NCBI RefSeq assembly: GCF_001445575.1
Contig: NZ_CP013200.1
Coordinates: 3,596,001-3,660,000 of the forward strand
Origin: Arthrobacter alpinus
GTDB taxonomy: Bacteria; Actinomycetota; Actinomycetes; Actinomycetales; Micrococcaceae
Length of the DNA stretch: 64,000 nucleotides
Reading direction: 5' to 3'
Part shown: in pieces, positions 35,190-44,573 of the stretch
Numbering within the stretch: position 1 is the stretch's first letter
How the letters are laid out: each line of letters starts with the position of its first letter
The notes under the pieces: generated by a model
Database searches by the model: none
What the model was told of the DNA's origin: nothing
What the model saw: the letters and a program-made list of their open reading frames with translations, nothing else
Translations under genes and position numbers: made by a program

Positions 35190-36773
35190 ATGAGCCACGA
35201 TCTATCGACGACAGCAGGCAAAATTGCCGATTTCCGCGACAGGATGGCTCAGGCCGAAAAGCCCTCCGGTGAGGCCGCCGTTGAGAAGCAACACGCAAAG
35301 GGCCGCAACACGGCCCGCGAACGCATCGATCTGCTGGTAGACCCCGATTCCTTCGTGGAGTTTGACGCCCTGGCCGTACACCGCTCCACAGCCTTTGGCA
35401 TGGAGAAGAAGAAGCCTTTGGGTGACGGCGTGGTCTCCGGCTACGGAAACGTGGATGGCCGCCTTGTCGCGATCTACAGCCAGGACTTCAGCGTCTACGG
35501 CGGCTCCCTCAGCCAGGTCAACGGCGAAAAGATCGTCAAGGTTCAGGAATTCGCACTGCGCAACGGTTGCCCTGTTGTCGGCATCAACGACGGCGGCGGT
35601 GCCCGCATCCAGGAGGGCGTGGCCTCGCTGGCCATGTTTGCCGATATCTTCCGCAACAACGTCCACGCCTCCGGCGTCGTGCCGCAAATCTCGCTCATCA
35701 TGGGTCCGTGCGCCGGCGGCGCTGCTTACTCCCCCGCCCTGACGGACTACGTGGTCATGGTGGACAAATCCAGCCACATGTTTATCACCGGACCCGACGT
35801 CATCAAAACCGTCACGGGCGAAGACGTGGACATGGAAACCTTGGGTGGCGCCCGCCAGCACAACACCACCACGGGAACGTCCACGTACCTGGCCACGGAT
35901 GAGGCTGACGCCATTGAGTTTGTCCGCGAACTGCTTGACTTCCTCCCATCCAACAACCTCGCCGAGGCGCCCGTCACCGAGCATGAGCAGGAATTAGAGC
36001 TCGACGACGCCGATCTCGCCTTGGACGCGTTGATCCCGGATTCGGCAAACCAGCCGTACAACATGCGTGCAGTCATCGAGCAGATCCTGGATGACGGCCA
36101 CTTCTTGGAGATGCAGGCCCTGTACGCTCCCAACATCATGATCGGCTACGGCCGCATCGAGGGCCACACGGTGGGCATTGTCGCCAACCAGCCCATGCAG
36201 TTTGCCGGCACTTTGGACATCAACGCGTCCGAAAAGGCTGCCCGTTTTGTCCGCAATTGCGATGCCTTCAACATCCCCATCATCACGCTGGTCGACGTCC
36301 CCGGCTTCCTGCCCGGTAAGGATCAGGAATTCCAGGGCATCATCCGCCGCGGCGCCAAGCTCCTCTACGCTTACGCCGAAGCAACCGTGCCGAAGCTGAC
36401 GGTCATCACCCGTAAGGCTTACGGCGGAGCGTACATCGTAATGGGGTCCAAGAAGCTCGGCGCTGATTTGAACCTCGCCTGGCCCACCGCCCAGATCGGC
36501 GTCATGGGAGCTCAGGGTGCCGTGAACATCTTGTACCGCCGCGACCTTGCCTCCGTTGAGGCCGACGGCGGAGACGTCGAGGCCCGCCGTGCCGAGATTG
36601 TGCGCGACTACGAGGACGAACTCCTCAACCCGTATCAGGCTGCACAACTGGGTTATGTGGACGCCGTCATCGCACCGGCCGACACCCGCATCCAGCTCAT
36701 CAAGGGTCTGCGAGCACTGCGCGACAAGCGTGCCAGCCTGCCTGCCAAGAAGCATGGAAACATCCCGCTGTGA
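35190..36773 (+). CDS. Acyl-CoA carboxylase beta (carboxyltransferase) subunit
   Basis: The 527-residue protein is an AccD/PccB-type carboxyltransferase with two crotonase-like halves. Oxyanion-hole motifs are [14 protein letters not shown] and [16 protein letters not shown] in the first half and [21 protein letters not shown] in the second. It moves the carboxyl group from biotin to acetyl- or propionyl-CoA, for malonyl- or methylmalonyl-CoA. Partners are the epsilon gene directly downstream and the biotin carboxylase/BCCP subunit at 51758-53557. The ATG follows GGAG. Acetyl versus propionyl preference cannot be settled by eye. Confidence 0.93.
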   Translation: MSHDLSTTAGKIADFRDRMAQAEKPSGEAAVEKQHAKGRNTARERIDLLVDPDSFVEFDALAVHRSTAFGMEKKKPLGDGVVSGYGNVDGRLVAIYSQDFSVYGGSLSQVNGEKIVKVQEFALRNGCPVVGINDGGGARIQEGVASLAMFADIFRNNVHASGVVPQISLIMGPCAGGAAYSPALTDYVVMVDKSSHMFITGPDVIKTVTGEDVDMETLGGARQHNTTTGTSTYLATDEADAIEFVRELLDFLPSNNLAEAPVTEHEQELELDDADLALDALIPDSANQPYNMRAVIEQILDDGHFLEMQALYAPNIMIGYGRIEGHTVGIVANQPMQFAGTLDINASEKAARFVRNCDAFNIPIITLVDVPGFLPGKDQEFQGIIRRGAKLLYAYAEATVPKLTVITRKAYGGAYIVMGSKKLGADLNLAWPTAQIGVMGAQGAVNILYRRDLASVEADGGDVEARRAEIVRDYEDELLNPYQAAQLGYVDAVIAPADTRIQLIKGLRALRDKRASLPAKKHGNIPL

Positions 36774-37006
36774 CAGCCATCCAGGAAACTCCGGCAGCCG
36801 GGTCTGAGAACGCGCCGCTGCTCAACGTGACCCGCGGCAATCCCACTGCGGAAGAGCTGGCTGCCGTGACCGCCGTCGTCCTTGCTCTGCAAGCCGGCGA
36901 GGACAGTGAAGGCAAAGCGGCCCCCACTCGGCACTGGGCCAGGAGGGTGCAATTGAATCTGCCGCCCAAACCAGGCACGGGTTCCTGGCGCCGCTCGGTC
37001 AGGTAG
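36770..37006 (+). CDS. Acyl-CoA carboxylase epsilon subunit
   Basis: This 78-residue protein has the conserved start of actinobacterial epsilon subunits ([21 protein letters not shown]) and the Trp/Arg-containing C-terminal part (RHWARRV...GSWRRS). It stimulates assembly of the alpha-beta carboxylase. The GTG start overlaps the beta stop as GTGA, so translation is coupled. Confidence 0.88.
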   Translation: MTAIQETPAAGSENAPLLNVTRGNPTAEELAAVTAVVLALQAGEDSEGKAAPTRHWARRVQLNLPPKPGTGSWRRSVR

Positions 37007-37068
37007 GGCCTCGGTCAGATAGAGCCTCAGCCGGATAAGTGCAGCGGCGAGTGCGGGCAGGTAGGCTC

Positions 37069-38790
37069 ATGGGCATGACTCTGCCCGCGCAGCCCGCCGC
37101 CCGCCCCACCACAGCCATTGACCAGACCGCCAACCGTTACACGGCGCGGCTGCTGGAACTGGACCCGGGATTTGCCACCGAGCTGGGACATCCGGGCCGC
37201 GAGAGTGAATATCGTGATCATTCCCCCGCTGGCTTGGAAGCGTTGGCCGATGCGGCCCGCACCGCCTTGGCGGAGCTGGCCGCGCTGGAACCCGCTGACG
37301 AGGTGGATGCGGTAACCCTGCACGCCATGCGGGAACGTCTGGGCCTTGACCTGGAACTCCATGCGACAGGCTGGCCGCTGGCCGATTTGAACAATATTGC
37401 CTCGCCAGCACAAGGCATTCGCGCCATTTTCGACCTCATGCCCACCGCGACCATCCCCGATTGGGAGCATATTTCGGGCCGCCTGGCCAATGTGCCGGCC
37501 GCCGTTGACGGCTACATCGACTCACTGCGCGCCGGCGCCACCCGGGGACTGATCGCCGCACGTCGGCAGGTCTCCACCGTGATCGACCAGTGTGAACGGC
37601 ATGCTGGAGCCGACGGTTTCTTCACCACTCTGGCGGCCAATGCCACCTTGGATCATTCCCCTGAAGCGGACGACGCCGGCACTTCCCTCCCAGCCGCTCT
37701 CACCGAAGCGCTGGCCACGAATGCAGAGCTGGCCCGTGCAGCCTACGGGCTGCTGGCCTCGTTCCTGCGGGACGAGCTACTCCCCGCCGCGCCCACGCAG
37801 GACGCCGTCGGTGCGGAACGCTATGCGCTCGCGTCGCGGGAGTTCCTGGGCTCCGCCGTCGATCTAGCCGAAACCTATGCGTGGGGCATTGCCGAACTTG
37901 ACCGGATCATCGCCGAACAGGAAGCCGTGGCGCAGGCCATCAAGCCCGGCGCCACCATCGCCGAAGCCAAAGCCCTTCTCAACGCCGATCCGGCCCGCCA
38001 ATTGCAGGGTACCGGAGAGCTGGTGGAGTGGATGCAACAGCTCTCCAACGCTGCTGTTGCCGACCTTGCAGGGACACAATTTGAGATTCCTTTCCTCATG
38101 CGTACCCTAGAGTGCCGCATTGCACCCACCCAGGATGGCGGCATCTATTACACCGGCCCATCGGAGGATTTTTCGCGACCCGGCCGCATGTGGTGGTCGG
38201 TGCCCGAGGGCGAGGATTCCTTTACCACCTGGGCCGAGACCACAACGGTCTACCACGAAGGCGTGCCGGGCCACCACCTGCAGGTAGCCACAGCCACCTA
38301 CCAGTCGGCACTGCTGAATGACTGGCGCCGCAACGTCTGCTGGGTGTCCGGTCATGGCGAAGGTTGGGCGCTTTATGCTGAACGGCTCATGGATGATCTG
38401 GGCTACCTGTCCGACCCGGGCGACAAAATGGGCATGCTGGATGGCCAGCGCATGCGCGCGGCCCGTGTGGTCTTTGACATTGGTGTGCATCTGGAACTGC
38501 CCGTCCCGGAACGGTGGGGATCCGGAACATGGACCGCGGAGAAGGGCCTGGAATTCCTGCGCGCCAATCTGGACATCTCCGAGGGCCAGCTGGACTTTGA
38601 ATTTAACCGCTATCTAGGCTGGCCGGGTCAGGCACCGTCATACAAAATTGGTCAGCGTCTCTGGGAGGACATCCGTGATGCCCGTGCCGCCCGCGATGGG
38701 GAGGCATTCTCGCTTCGGGACTTCCACACGCAGGCACTCAACTTGGGCTCTGTGGGGCTTGACACATTGCAGGCCGCGCTCCTGGGCTAA
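37069..38790 (+). CDS. DUF885 family protein (putative zinc peptidase)
   Basis: The protein of about 573 residues is cytoplasmic, with no signal peptide. The DUF885 signature VYHEGVPGHHLQVA (near residue 400) supplies the HExxxxHH-type putative zinc ligands, followed by SGHGEGWALYAERLMDDLG with a second glutamate, as in gluzincin-like peptidases. Activity and substrate are unknown. The ATG at 37069 follows GGTAGGCTC; another ATG lies two codons later. It follows accE by about 60 bp. Confidence 0.85.
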   Translation: MGMTLPAQPAARPTTAIDQTANRYTARLLELDPGFATELGHPGRESEYRDHSPAGLEALADAARTALAELAALEPADEVDAVTLHAMRERLGLDLELHATGWPLADLNNIASPAQGIRAIFDLMPTATIPDWEHISGRLANVPAAVDGYIDSLRAGATRGLIAARRQVSTVIDQCERHAGADGFFTTLAANATLDHSPEADDAGTSLPAALTEALATNAELARAAYGLLASFLRDELLPAAPTQDAVGAERYALASREFLGSAVDLAETYAWGIAELDRIIAEQEAVAQAIKPGATIAEAKALLNADPARQLQGTGELVEWMQQLSNAAVADLAGTQFEIPFLMRTLECRIAPTQDGGIYYTGPSEDFSRPGRMWWSVPEGEDSFTTWAETTTVYHEGVPGHHLQVATATYQSALLNDWRRNVCWVSGHGEGWALYAERLMDDLGYLSDPGDKMGMLDGQRMRAARVVFDIGVHLELPVPERWGSGTWTAEKGLEFLRANLDISEGQLDFEFNRYLGWPGQAPSYKIGQRLWEDIRDARAARDGEAFSLRDFHTQALNLGSVGLDTLQAALLG

Positions 38791-38893
38791 GCTCCCGTGA
38801 GCGCCGGGGTGCGCGTAATAATTCCCGATTTGGCGCGTAATATAAGGAAACACAAATTTCCGGGTGTTATTGTGCCGCGTTTACCTTTGAGCA

Positions 38894-40342
38894 ATGACTT
38901 CAACAGCAACCGCTCCCCCAGTGTCGAGGCTGCCCAAGTGGGCTGGCTCCTTCGGTATTCAAATCATCATTGCCCTGATTGTCGGTCTGGGGCTTGGATT
39001 GCTCGCCCGCCAGCTTGGCGGCGACCCCGAGACTGATCCCAACGGCCTGGTGACAACGCTGAGCACCATTGGTTCCAGCTACGTCTCGATCCTCAAGGCA
39101 GCTGTTGTTCCCCTGATCTTCACGGCTGTTGTTTCCTCCATTGCGAACCTCCGTCAGGTCACGAACGCTGCTCGTCTCGCCTGGAACACACTGCTGTGGT
39201 TCGCCATCACTTCATTGATCGCTGTGACGATCGGTATCTTCTTGGGTGTGCTGTTCCAGCCCGGCGCAGGCACCGGCACGGAGACGCCCGCTGAGTACAC
39301 GGGCAAATCAGGCGACTGGTGGTCCTTCCTGGTTGGCTTGTTCCCCTCCAACTTCCTAGGCTTGAGCGCTTCCACCAAGGCCGCTGAATCCGGCGCCCTG
39401 ACAACGAGCGTCAGCTTCAACGTGCTGCAGATCCTGGTTATTGCCATTGTTGTTGGCATTGCCGCGCTCAAGGTTGGCAAGGCCGCCGAGCCCTTCCTGA
39501 AGCTCAATAGTTCAGCCCTCGCCGTGATCCAGAAGGTGCTGTGGTGGATCATCCGCTTGGCCCCGATTGGTACCGTGGGCCTGATCGGCAACGCCGTGGC
39601 CAGCTACGGCTGGACCACTATGGGCTCGCTGCTCAAGTTCACCGTTGCCATTTACGTTGGCCTGGCTCTCGTCATGTTTGTTGTCTACCCGGTTCTGGTC
39701 AGGACTCACGGGCTGTCCATCAAGCAGTACTTCTCCGGTGTTTGGCCGGCCGTACAGCTGGGCTTCGTGTCCCGCTCCTCGATCGGCACCCTGCCGCTGA
39801 CCCAGCGCGTCACCGAACGCAACCTGGGCGTACCCCGCGCCTACGCATCCTTCGCGGTGCCGCTGGGTGCCACCACCAAGATGGACGGTTGCGCTGCAAT
39901 TTACCCGGCCATCGCAGCCATCTTTGTGGCCCAGTTCTTCGGTATCCAGCTGGATCTGGGACAGTACTTGCTCATCGTCCTGGTCTCCGTTCTGGGCTCG
40001 GCCGCCACGGCCGGAACCACCGGCGCCGTTGTGATGCTGACCTTGACCTTGTCAACGCTGGGACTCCCGCTGGCCGGCGTCGGACTTCTTCTGGCAGTTG
40101 ACCCGATTGTGGACATGGGCCGCACCGCCTTGAACGTGGCCGGTCAGGCACTGGTTCCCACCATTGTCTCGAAGCGCCAGGGCATCCTGAACGAGGAACT
40201 CTACAATGCTCCGCGCAACGGCAACCCCTTCGCCGACGATTCCGACGATTCCGACGATAACCTGGCCGATCTGACTGCCAGCGGCGCCGAGGACACCGGT
40301 GCAGGAGATATTGACCCGAAGCGGGAACCGGCCAACGCCTAA
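38894..40342 (+). CDS. DAACS-family dicarboxylate/amino acid:cation symporter
   Basis: The 482-residue protein starts with a membrane segment at FGIQIIIALIVGLGLGL and contains the two re-entrant loop regions of the GltPh fold: SRSSIGTLPLTQRV (HP1, variant of the serine-rich motif) and the PLGATTKMDGCAAIYP substrate/cation motif. It should import glutamate, aspartate or C4-dicarboxylates with sodium ions or protons. The C-terminus is acidic (DDSDDSDDNLADL). It is followed by a strong terminator. A likely -10 TAATAT lies near 38840. Confidence 0.92.
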   Translation: MTSTATAPPVSRLPKWAGSFGIQIIIALIVGLGLGLLARQLGGDPETDPNGLVTTLSTIGSSYVSILKAAVVPLIFTAVVSSIANLRQVTNAARLAWNTLLWFAITSLIAVTIGIFLGVLFQPGAGTGTETPAEYTGKSGDWWSFLVGLFPSNFLGLSASTKAAESGALTTSVSFNVLQILVIAIVVGIAALKVGKAAEPFLKLNSSALAVIQKVLWWIIRLAPIGTVGLIGNAVASYGWTTMGSLLKFTVAIYVGLALVMFVVYPVLVRTHGLSIKQYFSGVWPAVQLGFVSRSSIGTLPLTQRVTERNLGVPRAYASFAVPLGATTKMDGCAAIYPAIAAIFVAQFFGIQLDLGQYLLIVLVSVLGSAATAGTTGAVVMLTLTLSTLGLPLAGVGLLLAVDPIVDMGRTALNVAGQALVPTIVSKRQGILNEELYNAPRNGNPFADDSDDSDDNLADLTASGAEDTGAGDIDPKREPANA

Positions 40343-40371
40343 GTTTCCGCAAGCAACGGCTGCTGCTTTCT

Positions 40372-40425
40372 AAGATCCCGTCAGGGCATGGTCCAAAGAC
40401 CATTGCCCTGACGGGATCTTTGTCT
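40372..40425 (+). terminator. Rho-independent terminator after the symporter gene
   Basis: A near-perfect stem of about 22 bp (GATCCCGTCAGGGC pairing with GCCCTGACGGGATC, extended by TGGTC/GACCA) with a four-base loop is followed by TTTGTCTT. Confidence 0.92.
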
Positions 40426-40518
40426 TGCTCACCAGCTTCCCCTAAGAGAAACCGCCCAGTGACGCACAGTAGGATGCCTTAAGTTACAAGTTTCCGGAAG
40501 TGAATTTAAGGACTATCA

Positions 40519-40914
40519 ATGATCATCGTCACCACCAACGATCTGCCGGGCTACAAGATTGACGCCGTCTTCGGCGAGGTCATGGGCCTCACCGTGCGCT
40601 CTCGCCACGTCGGCGCACAGTTCACCGCCAGCTTCCGTTCATTGGGCGGCGGCGAGCTGCCCGAGATGACCAAGGCCCTGTACGAAAGCCGCCAGGAAGT
40701 GGTGGCACGCATGGTAACCGAGGCCCAGCAAAAGGGTGCCAACGCCATCATTGCCACCCGCTTCGACACCTCCGAAATGGGCGGAACATGGACCGAGGTC
40801 TGCGTGTATGGCACCGCCGTCTTCGCAATCCCCTCGGCGAAGGCCAGCCCGGAGCCACCGGTCAGTCAATCTACCTCACACAAAACCCTCAGCGCTAAGG
40901 ATCTAATGCGCTAG
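40519..40914 (+). CDS. YbjQ/UPF0145 family protein
   Basis: The 131-residue protein has the full YbjQ pattern: TTNDLPGYKI start, GLTVRSRHVGAQF, the ALYESRQEVVARMVTEAQQKGANAII helix-strand (parts) and EVCVYGTAV near the end. These small proteins form pentamers; their function is not known. The ATG follows TTTAAGGACTATCA. Confidence 0.9.
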   Translation: MIIVTTNDLPGYKIDAVFGEVMGLTVRSRHVGAQFTASFRSLGGGELPEMTKALYESRQEVVARMVTEAQQKGANAIIATRFDTSEMGGTWTEVCVYGTAVFAIPSAKASPEPPVSQSTSHKTLSAKDLMR

Positions 40915-40998
40915 ACACCGTCTCGGGCTTGCTTCACGCAGCGCGGGCGCCAGGAATCGCAAGCCTGGCGCTCCGCACATTAAGCCCCGCACATTAAC

Positions 40999-41028
40999 TT
41001 GCACATCGTGCAAACTTGCACTTAGTGT
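40999..41028 (+). promoter_or_regulatory. Promoter with TTGCAC-N3-GTGCAA operators for the TetR gene
   Basis: A perfect inverted repeat TTGCAC-atc-GTGCAA (40999-41013) is followed at 41016 by a second copy with a partial right half (TTGCAC-tta-GTG). The first TTGCAC can serve as -35 and TAGTGT (41023-41028) as -10, which would place the transcript start at or near the GTG codon at 41035. Confidence 0.65.
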
Positions 41029-41034
41029 AGTCAT

Positions 41035-41682
41035 GTGAGTATTTCCGCGACTACACCGTCCCAACAGCCCTCCTCGCACCCGTCCCAGGAACCGCCATCC
41101 CGGCGGGAACTGAACAAGGTGGCCACTCGAGAAGCCATTGCTGCTGCCGCACTGACCTTCCTGCGCAACCAGGGCCTGAACTCGTTCACGGTCGACGACG
41201 TTGCTGCCGCCGCGGGAGTTTCCCGGCGAACCTTCTTCAACTACTTCTCTTCCGTTGAAGCCGCAGTAACCAGCTACACCCAGCGTTATTTAGACACGGT
41301 CATCGCCGAGTTCATTGCCCGTCCTGCCGATGAGTCCATTCTTCAATCGGCGCAGGCGGCACTGTCCGCCGTTGGCGACACCAGTGATCTGGCAATTCTG
41401 GCTGAGACGTTCTCGCTCACCCAAGATCCACACTTGGGTCGCTTTCAGCTGCAGGCATGGGATGAATGCACCATAAAAATTGTCAATGTAGCCCGTGAGC
41501 GGCTACCGGCCGACACCTCGGAGCTCTATATTTTGGCGCTGGTGGGTGCCATTGTGGGCAGTTGCCGGGCCGCAGTCCAAATTTGGTATCAGGAATGCGG
41601 TTCCGATACTTCGGAGCCATCGCTGGCAAAATTGCGCCAGCATCTGGACACCACGATTTCCCTCCTTCGCAACGGTTTTTAG
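41035..41682 (+). CDS. TetR-family transcriptional regulator
   Basis: The 215-residue protein has a typical TetR helix-turn-helix (residues about 25-70, AAAALTFLRNQGLNSFTVDD and AGVSRRTFFNYFSSVEAA). A variable ligand-binding part follows. It precedes an MMPL exporter by 54 bp and surely controls it and itself through the inverted repeats at its promoter. The GTG start has no Shine-Dalgarno, in line with a leaderless message. Confidence 0.9.
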   Translation: MSISATTPSQQPSSHPSQEPPSRRELNKVATREAIAAAALTFLRNQGLNSFTVDDVAAAAGVSRRTFFNYFSSVEAAVTSYTQRYLDTVIAEFIARPADESILQSAQAALSAVGDTSDLAILAETFSLTQDPHLGRFQLQAWDECTIKIVNVARERLPADTSELYILALVGAIVGSCRAAVQIWYQECGSDTSEPSLAKLRQHLDTTISLLRNGF

Positions 41683-41736
41683 TTTTCCTACCCGAGTACA
41701 CCCCGCCCGTTCACTCATACACAGAATGGATTCACC

Positions 41737-44403
41737 ATGGCCCTCTGGCTCTATAAACTGGGACGCTTTGCCGCCCGCCGTGCCTGGCTGGTGATTGTAG
41801 CCTGGGTCGCCATCATTGGTTTAGTGGGCGGTGCCGCGGCACTGTTCATGGGCCCCATGTCCAACAACTTCCAGATCCCCGGCACTGAAACCCAACAGAT
41901 GGCGGACAAGCTTCAAGCCGAACTGCCCGCGGCTTCCGGCGGCACAGGTTCGGTGGTATTCACCAGTACCAATGAAGAACCGTTCACGGCCGTCCAGAAG
42001 AAGGACATTTCGGCTGCACTGGAAACGGTAACCACTGTTCCCACCGTGAAGGCCGTCATTGATCCGTTCGTGACAACGGCCGCACAAAAGGACGGCGCCG
42101 CCCAGCTGGCCGAAGGCACCAAGGCGCTCTCGGCAGGAGAAGCTGAAGCCGCCGCCGGCAAGACTGCCCTGGATGCTTCTGCCAAGGAGCTGGCAGCAGC
42201 TAAGGCCCAGTTGGATGCCGGCCAGGCCCAGCTGGACGCCCAGAAGGCACAATTGGCAGGCGCACCCGAGGCCGCACTGGCTCCTCTTGAGGCAGCGCAG
42301 GCGCAACTCGATGCCCAAAAGGCGCAGTGGCAAGCAGGTCAGGACAAGCTTGATGCAGGTATGGCAAAGTACGACGCCGGCCAAGCCACCCTGGCTGCCA
42401 AGAAAGCCGAACTCACTGCCGGTCAACGCACCGCCGATGCAACCGCTGGCCTGCTTTTTGTCTCGGAAAACAACAAGGCCGCCATTGGCCAAATCCAGTT
42501 CAGCGAGTCCATGAACGCCGTGACGCCGGCCAACCGCCAGCTGGTTCAGGACAAACTAAACACCCTGGAATCCAGCGGCGTGACCGTCTCCTACAGCAAG
42601 GAAATTGTTGAGGACGTCTCCGCCTTGTTTGGCGCATCCGAAATCATTGGCGTGGCAGTGGCCGTCGTGGTCCTGTTGATCATGCTGGGCACCTTCTGGG
42701 CCGCCGGATTGCCCCTCGTCATGGCGCTTGTGGGCGTCGGCGTTGGCGTGGGCGGCACCATGGCGTTGACCACCCTGATCGAGATGTCCTCGATCTCCCC
42801 GATGCTGGCACTCATGCTGGGCCTGGCCGTGGGCATCGATTACTCGCTGTTCATCGTCAACCGGCACCGCCAGCAGATACGCACCGGTATGGACATGCGT
42901 GAGTCCATCGCCAAGGCCACCGGCACCTCTGGCAATGCCGTCACCTTCGCCGGACTGACAGTTGTCATTGCTTTGGCCGCACTGTCCGTCACCGGCCTGC
43001 CGTTCCTTGCCGTTCTCGGTTTGGCCGCTGCAGCGACCGTCGCCATCTCGGTGCTGATTGCCCTGACGCTGACGCCCGCGTTGCTGTCGCTGATCGGCCG
43101 CAAGATCATCTCCAAGAAGGGCTGGGCTAAGAATGACGCTGCAACAGCTAAGCACAATGCCACGCTGGAAGGCCTCACTGACTCCGAAAAGGCTACGGCC
43201 GATGAAACCGCCGACATTGCCCGCAGTGCTCGAGGTTGGGGCGGGCTCGTCACGAAGCACCCAGTAATCTCGCTTGCTGCCGCCGTCATTGCCCTGGTTA
43301 TCATCGCGATCCCGGCGACGGGCTTGCGTCTGGCATTGCCCGACGGCGGTTCCGAACCTGTCGATTCCAGCGCCTTCCAGGCGTACTCCATCACCGGAAA
43401 GAACTTCGGCGAAGGCATGAACGGGCCCATCATTGTGGTTGGCTCACTTCCCGCTGGATTGGATAAGAGCAGCGCCACGGAACTGAATTTGGATGTTGCC
43501 GATCAGTTGCGCGCAGTGAAAAACGTGAAGGCCGCGGTTCCGGTTACCCTGAGCGAAAATTTGCGCACCGCTGTCTTCCAGGTCATTCCGACCGAGGGTC
43601 CGGCAAGCGAGAGCACCGTCCAGGTCATTCATGACCTGCGGGCTCAAGGCGCCACCATCGCCACTGACCTTGACGTCACCATCGGATTGACCGGCCAGAC
43701 AGCCGCCAACGTCGATGTCTCGGAGAAGTTGGGAGCGGCGCTGCCACCTTACCTGGCCATCGTCGTCGGACTTTCCTTGATTCTGCTGATCCTGGTATTC
43801 CGTTCAATTCTGGTGCCGCTGCTGGCAACTGCAGGATTCCTGCTCTCGCTTGTTGCTGCGTTTGGTGGCGTGGTGGCCGTGTACCAGTGGGGCTGGCTCG
43901 GTGGCATCTTTGGTGTTGAGAATCCCGCTGCGGTGCTGAGCTTCCTGCCCATCATTTTGATTGGGGTGCTGTTTGGGCTGGCCATGGATTACCAGGTGTT
44001 CATTGCCTCGGGAATGCGTGAGGCCTACGCGCATGGCCAGGATGCCAAGCAGGCTGTGCGCACTGGGTTCAAGCATGCAGCCCCGGTGGTGACGGCGGCC
44101 GCGATCATCATGATCAGCGTGTTCTCGGGCTTCATTTTCAGCCACCTGACCATGGTCCGGCCGCTTGGTTTTGCGCTGGCGTTCGGCGTGCTCATTGACG
44201 CGTTCGTGGTGCGCATGACCATTGTTCCGGCGACCATGCACCTGCTGGGCAAATCCGCCTGGTGGCTTCCGAAGTGGCTGGATAAGATCCTCCCCGATGT
44301 TGATGTGGAAGGCGCCAAACTGACCCAGTTGACCGTGCCGGATGACGCATCTTCGCTGCAGGCAGAGACGCAGTTTGAGCAAGAATCGGAGTCGGCCCGC
44401 TAA
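41737..44403 (+). CDS. MMPL-family (RND-type) membrane exporter
   Basis: The 888-residue protein has twelve predicted membrane segments in two halves. The MMPL functional Asp-Tyr pairs are visible in GLAVGIDYSLFIVNRHR and GLAMDYQVFIASGMREAY. The first outer loop (about residues 120-235) contains a coiled-coil-like repeat of KAQLDAGQAQLDAQKAQL type. Substrates of this family range from lipids to drugs. Pairing with a TetR repressor suggests an inducible efflux pump. A terminator follows directly. Confidence 0.92.
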   Translation: MALWLYKLGRFAARRAWLVIVAWVAIIGLVGGAAALFMGPMSNNFQIPGTETQQMADKLQAELPAASGGTGSVVFTSTNEEPFTAVQKKDISAALETVTTVPTVKAVIDPFVTTAAQKDGAAQLAEGTKALSAGEAEAAAGKTALDASAKELAAAKAQLDAGQAQLDAQKAQLAGAPEAALAPLEAAQAQLDAQKAQWQAGQDKLDAGMAKYDAGQATLAAKKAELTAGQRTADATAGLLFVSENNKAAIGQIQFSESMNAVTPANRQLVQDKLNTLESSGVTVSYSKEIVEDVSALFGASEIIGVAVAVVVLLIMLGTFWAAGLPLVMALVGVGVGVGGTMALTTLIEMSSISPMLALMLGLAVGIDYSLFIVNRHRQQIRTGMDMRESIAKATGTSGNAVTFAGLTVVIALAALSVTGLPFLAVLGLAAAATVAISVLIALTLTPALLSLIGRKIISKKGWAKNDAATAKHNATLEGLTDSEKATADETADIARSARGWGGLVTKHPVISLAAAVIALVIIAIPATGLRLALPDGGSEPVDSSAFQAYSITGKNFGEGMNGPIIVVGSLPAGLDKSSATELNLDVADQLRAVKNVKAAVPVTLSENLRTAVFQVIPTEGPASESTVQVIHDLRAQGATIATDLDVTIGLTGQTAANVDVSEKLGAALPPYLAIVVGLSLILLILVFRSILVPLLATAGFLLSLVAAFGGVVAVYQWGWLGGIFGVENPAAVLSFLPIILIGVLFGLAMDYQVFIASGMREAYAHGQDAKQAVRTGFKHAAPVVTAAAIIMISVFSGFIFSHLTMVRPLGFALAFGVLIDAFVVRMTIVPATMHLLGKSAWWLPKWLDKILPDVDVEGAKLTQLTVPDDASSLQAETQFEQESESAR

Positions 44404-44416
44404 AGACCGATATCCC

Positions 44417-44476
44417 GAACGGGCAGTCAAAGACAGTGATCTTGCATATTTCACTGTCCTTGACTGCCCGTTCTTG
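44417..44476 (+). terminator. Rho-independent terminator after the MMPL gene
   Basis: GAACGGGCAGTCAA-AGACAGTGA pairs with TCACTGTCC-TTGACTGCCCGTTC over about 22 bp around an 11-base loop, followed by TTGCGTT. Confidence 0.9.
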
Positions 44477-44573
44477 CGTTAACAGAGGGTGGACTATGCT
44501 TGTGAGTCACGGCACACCGAGCGCCGCGTCACCGTCACAGTAGCTTCCCTCACCGTAGATTCTTGGAGCATTC

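Noticed and set aside
35994..36755. Long minus-strand open frames opposite the carboxylase beta gene
   Set aside because: Composition and lack of motifs show they are shadows of the coding strand.
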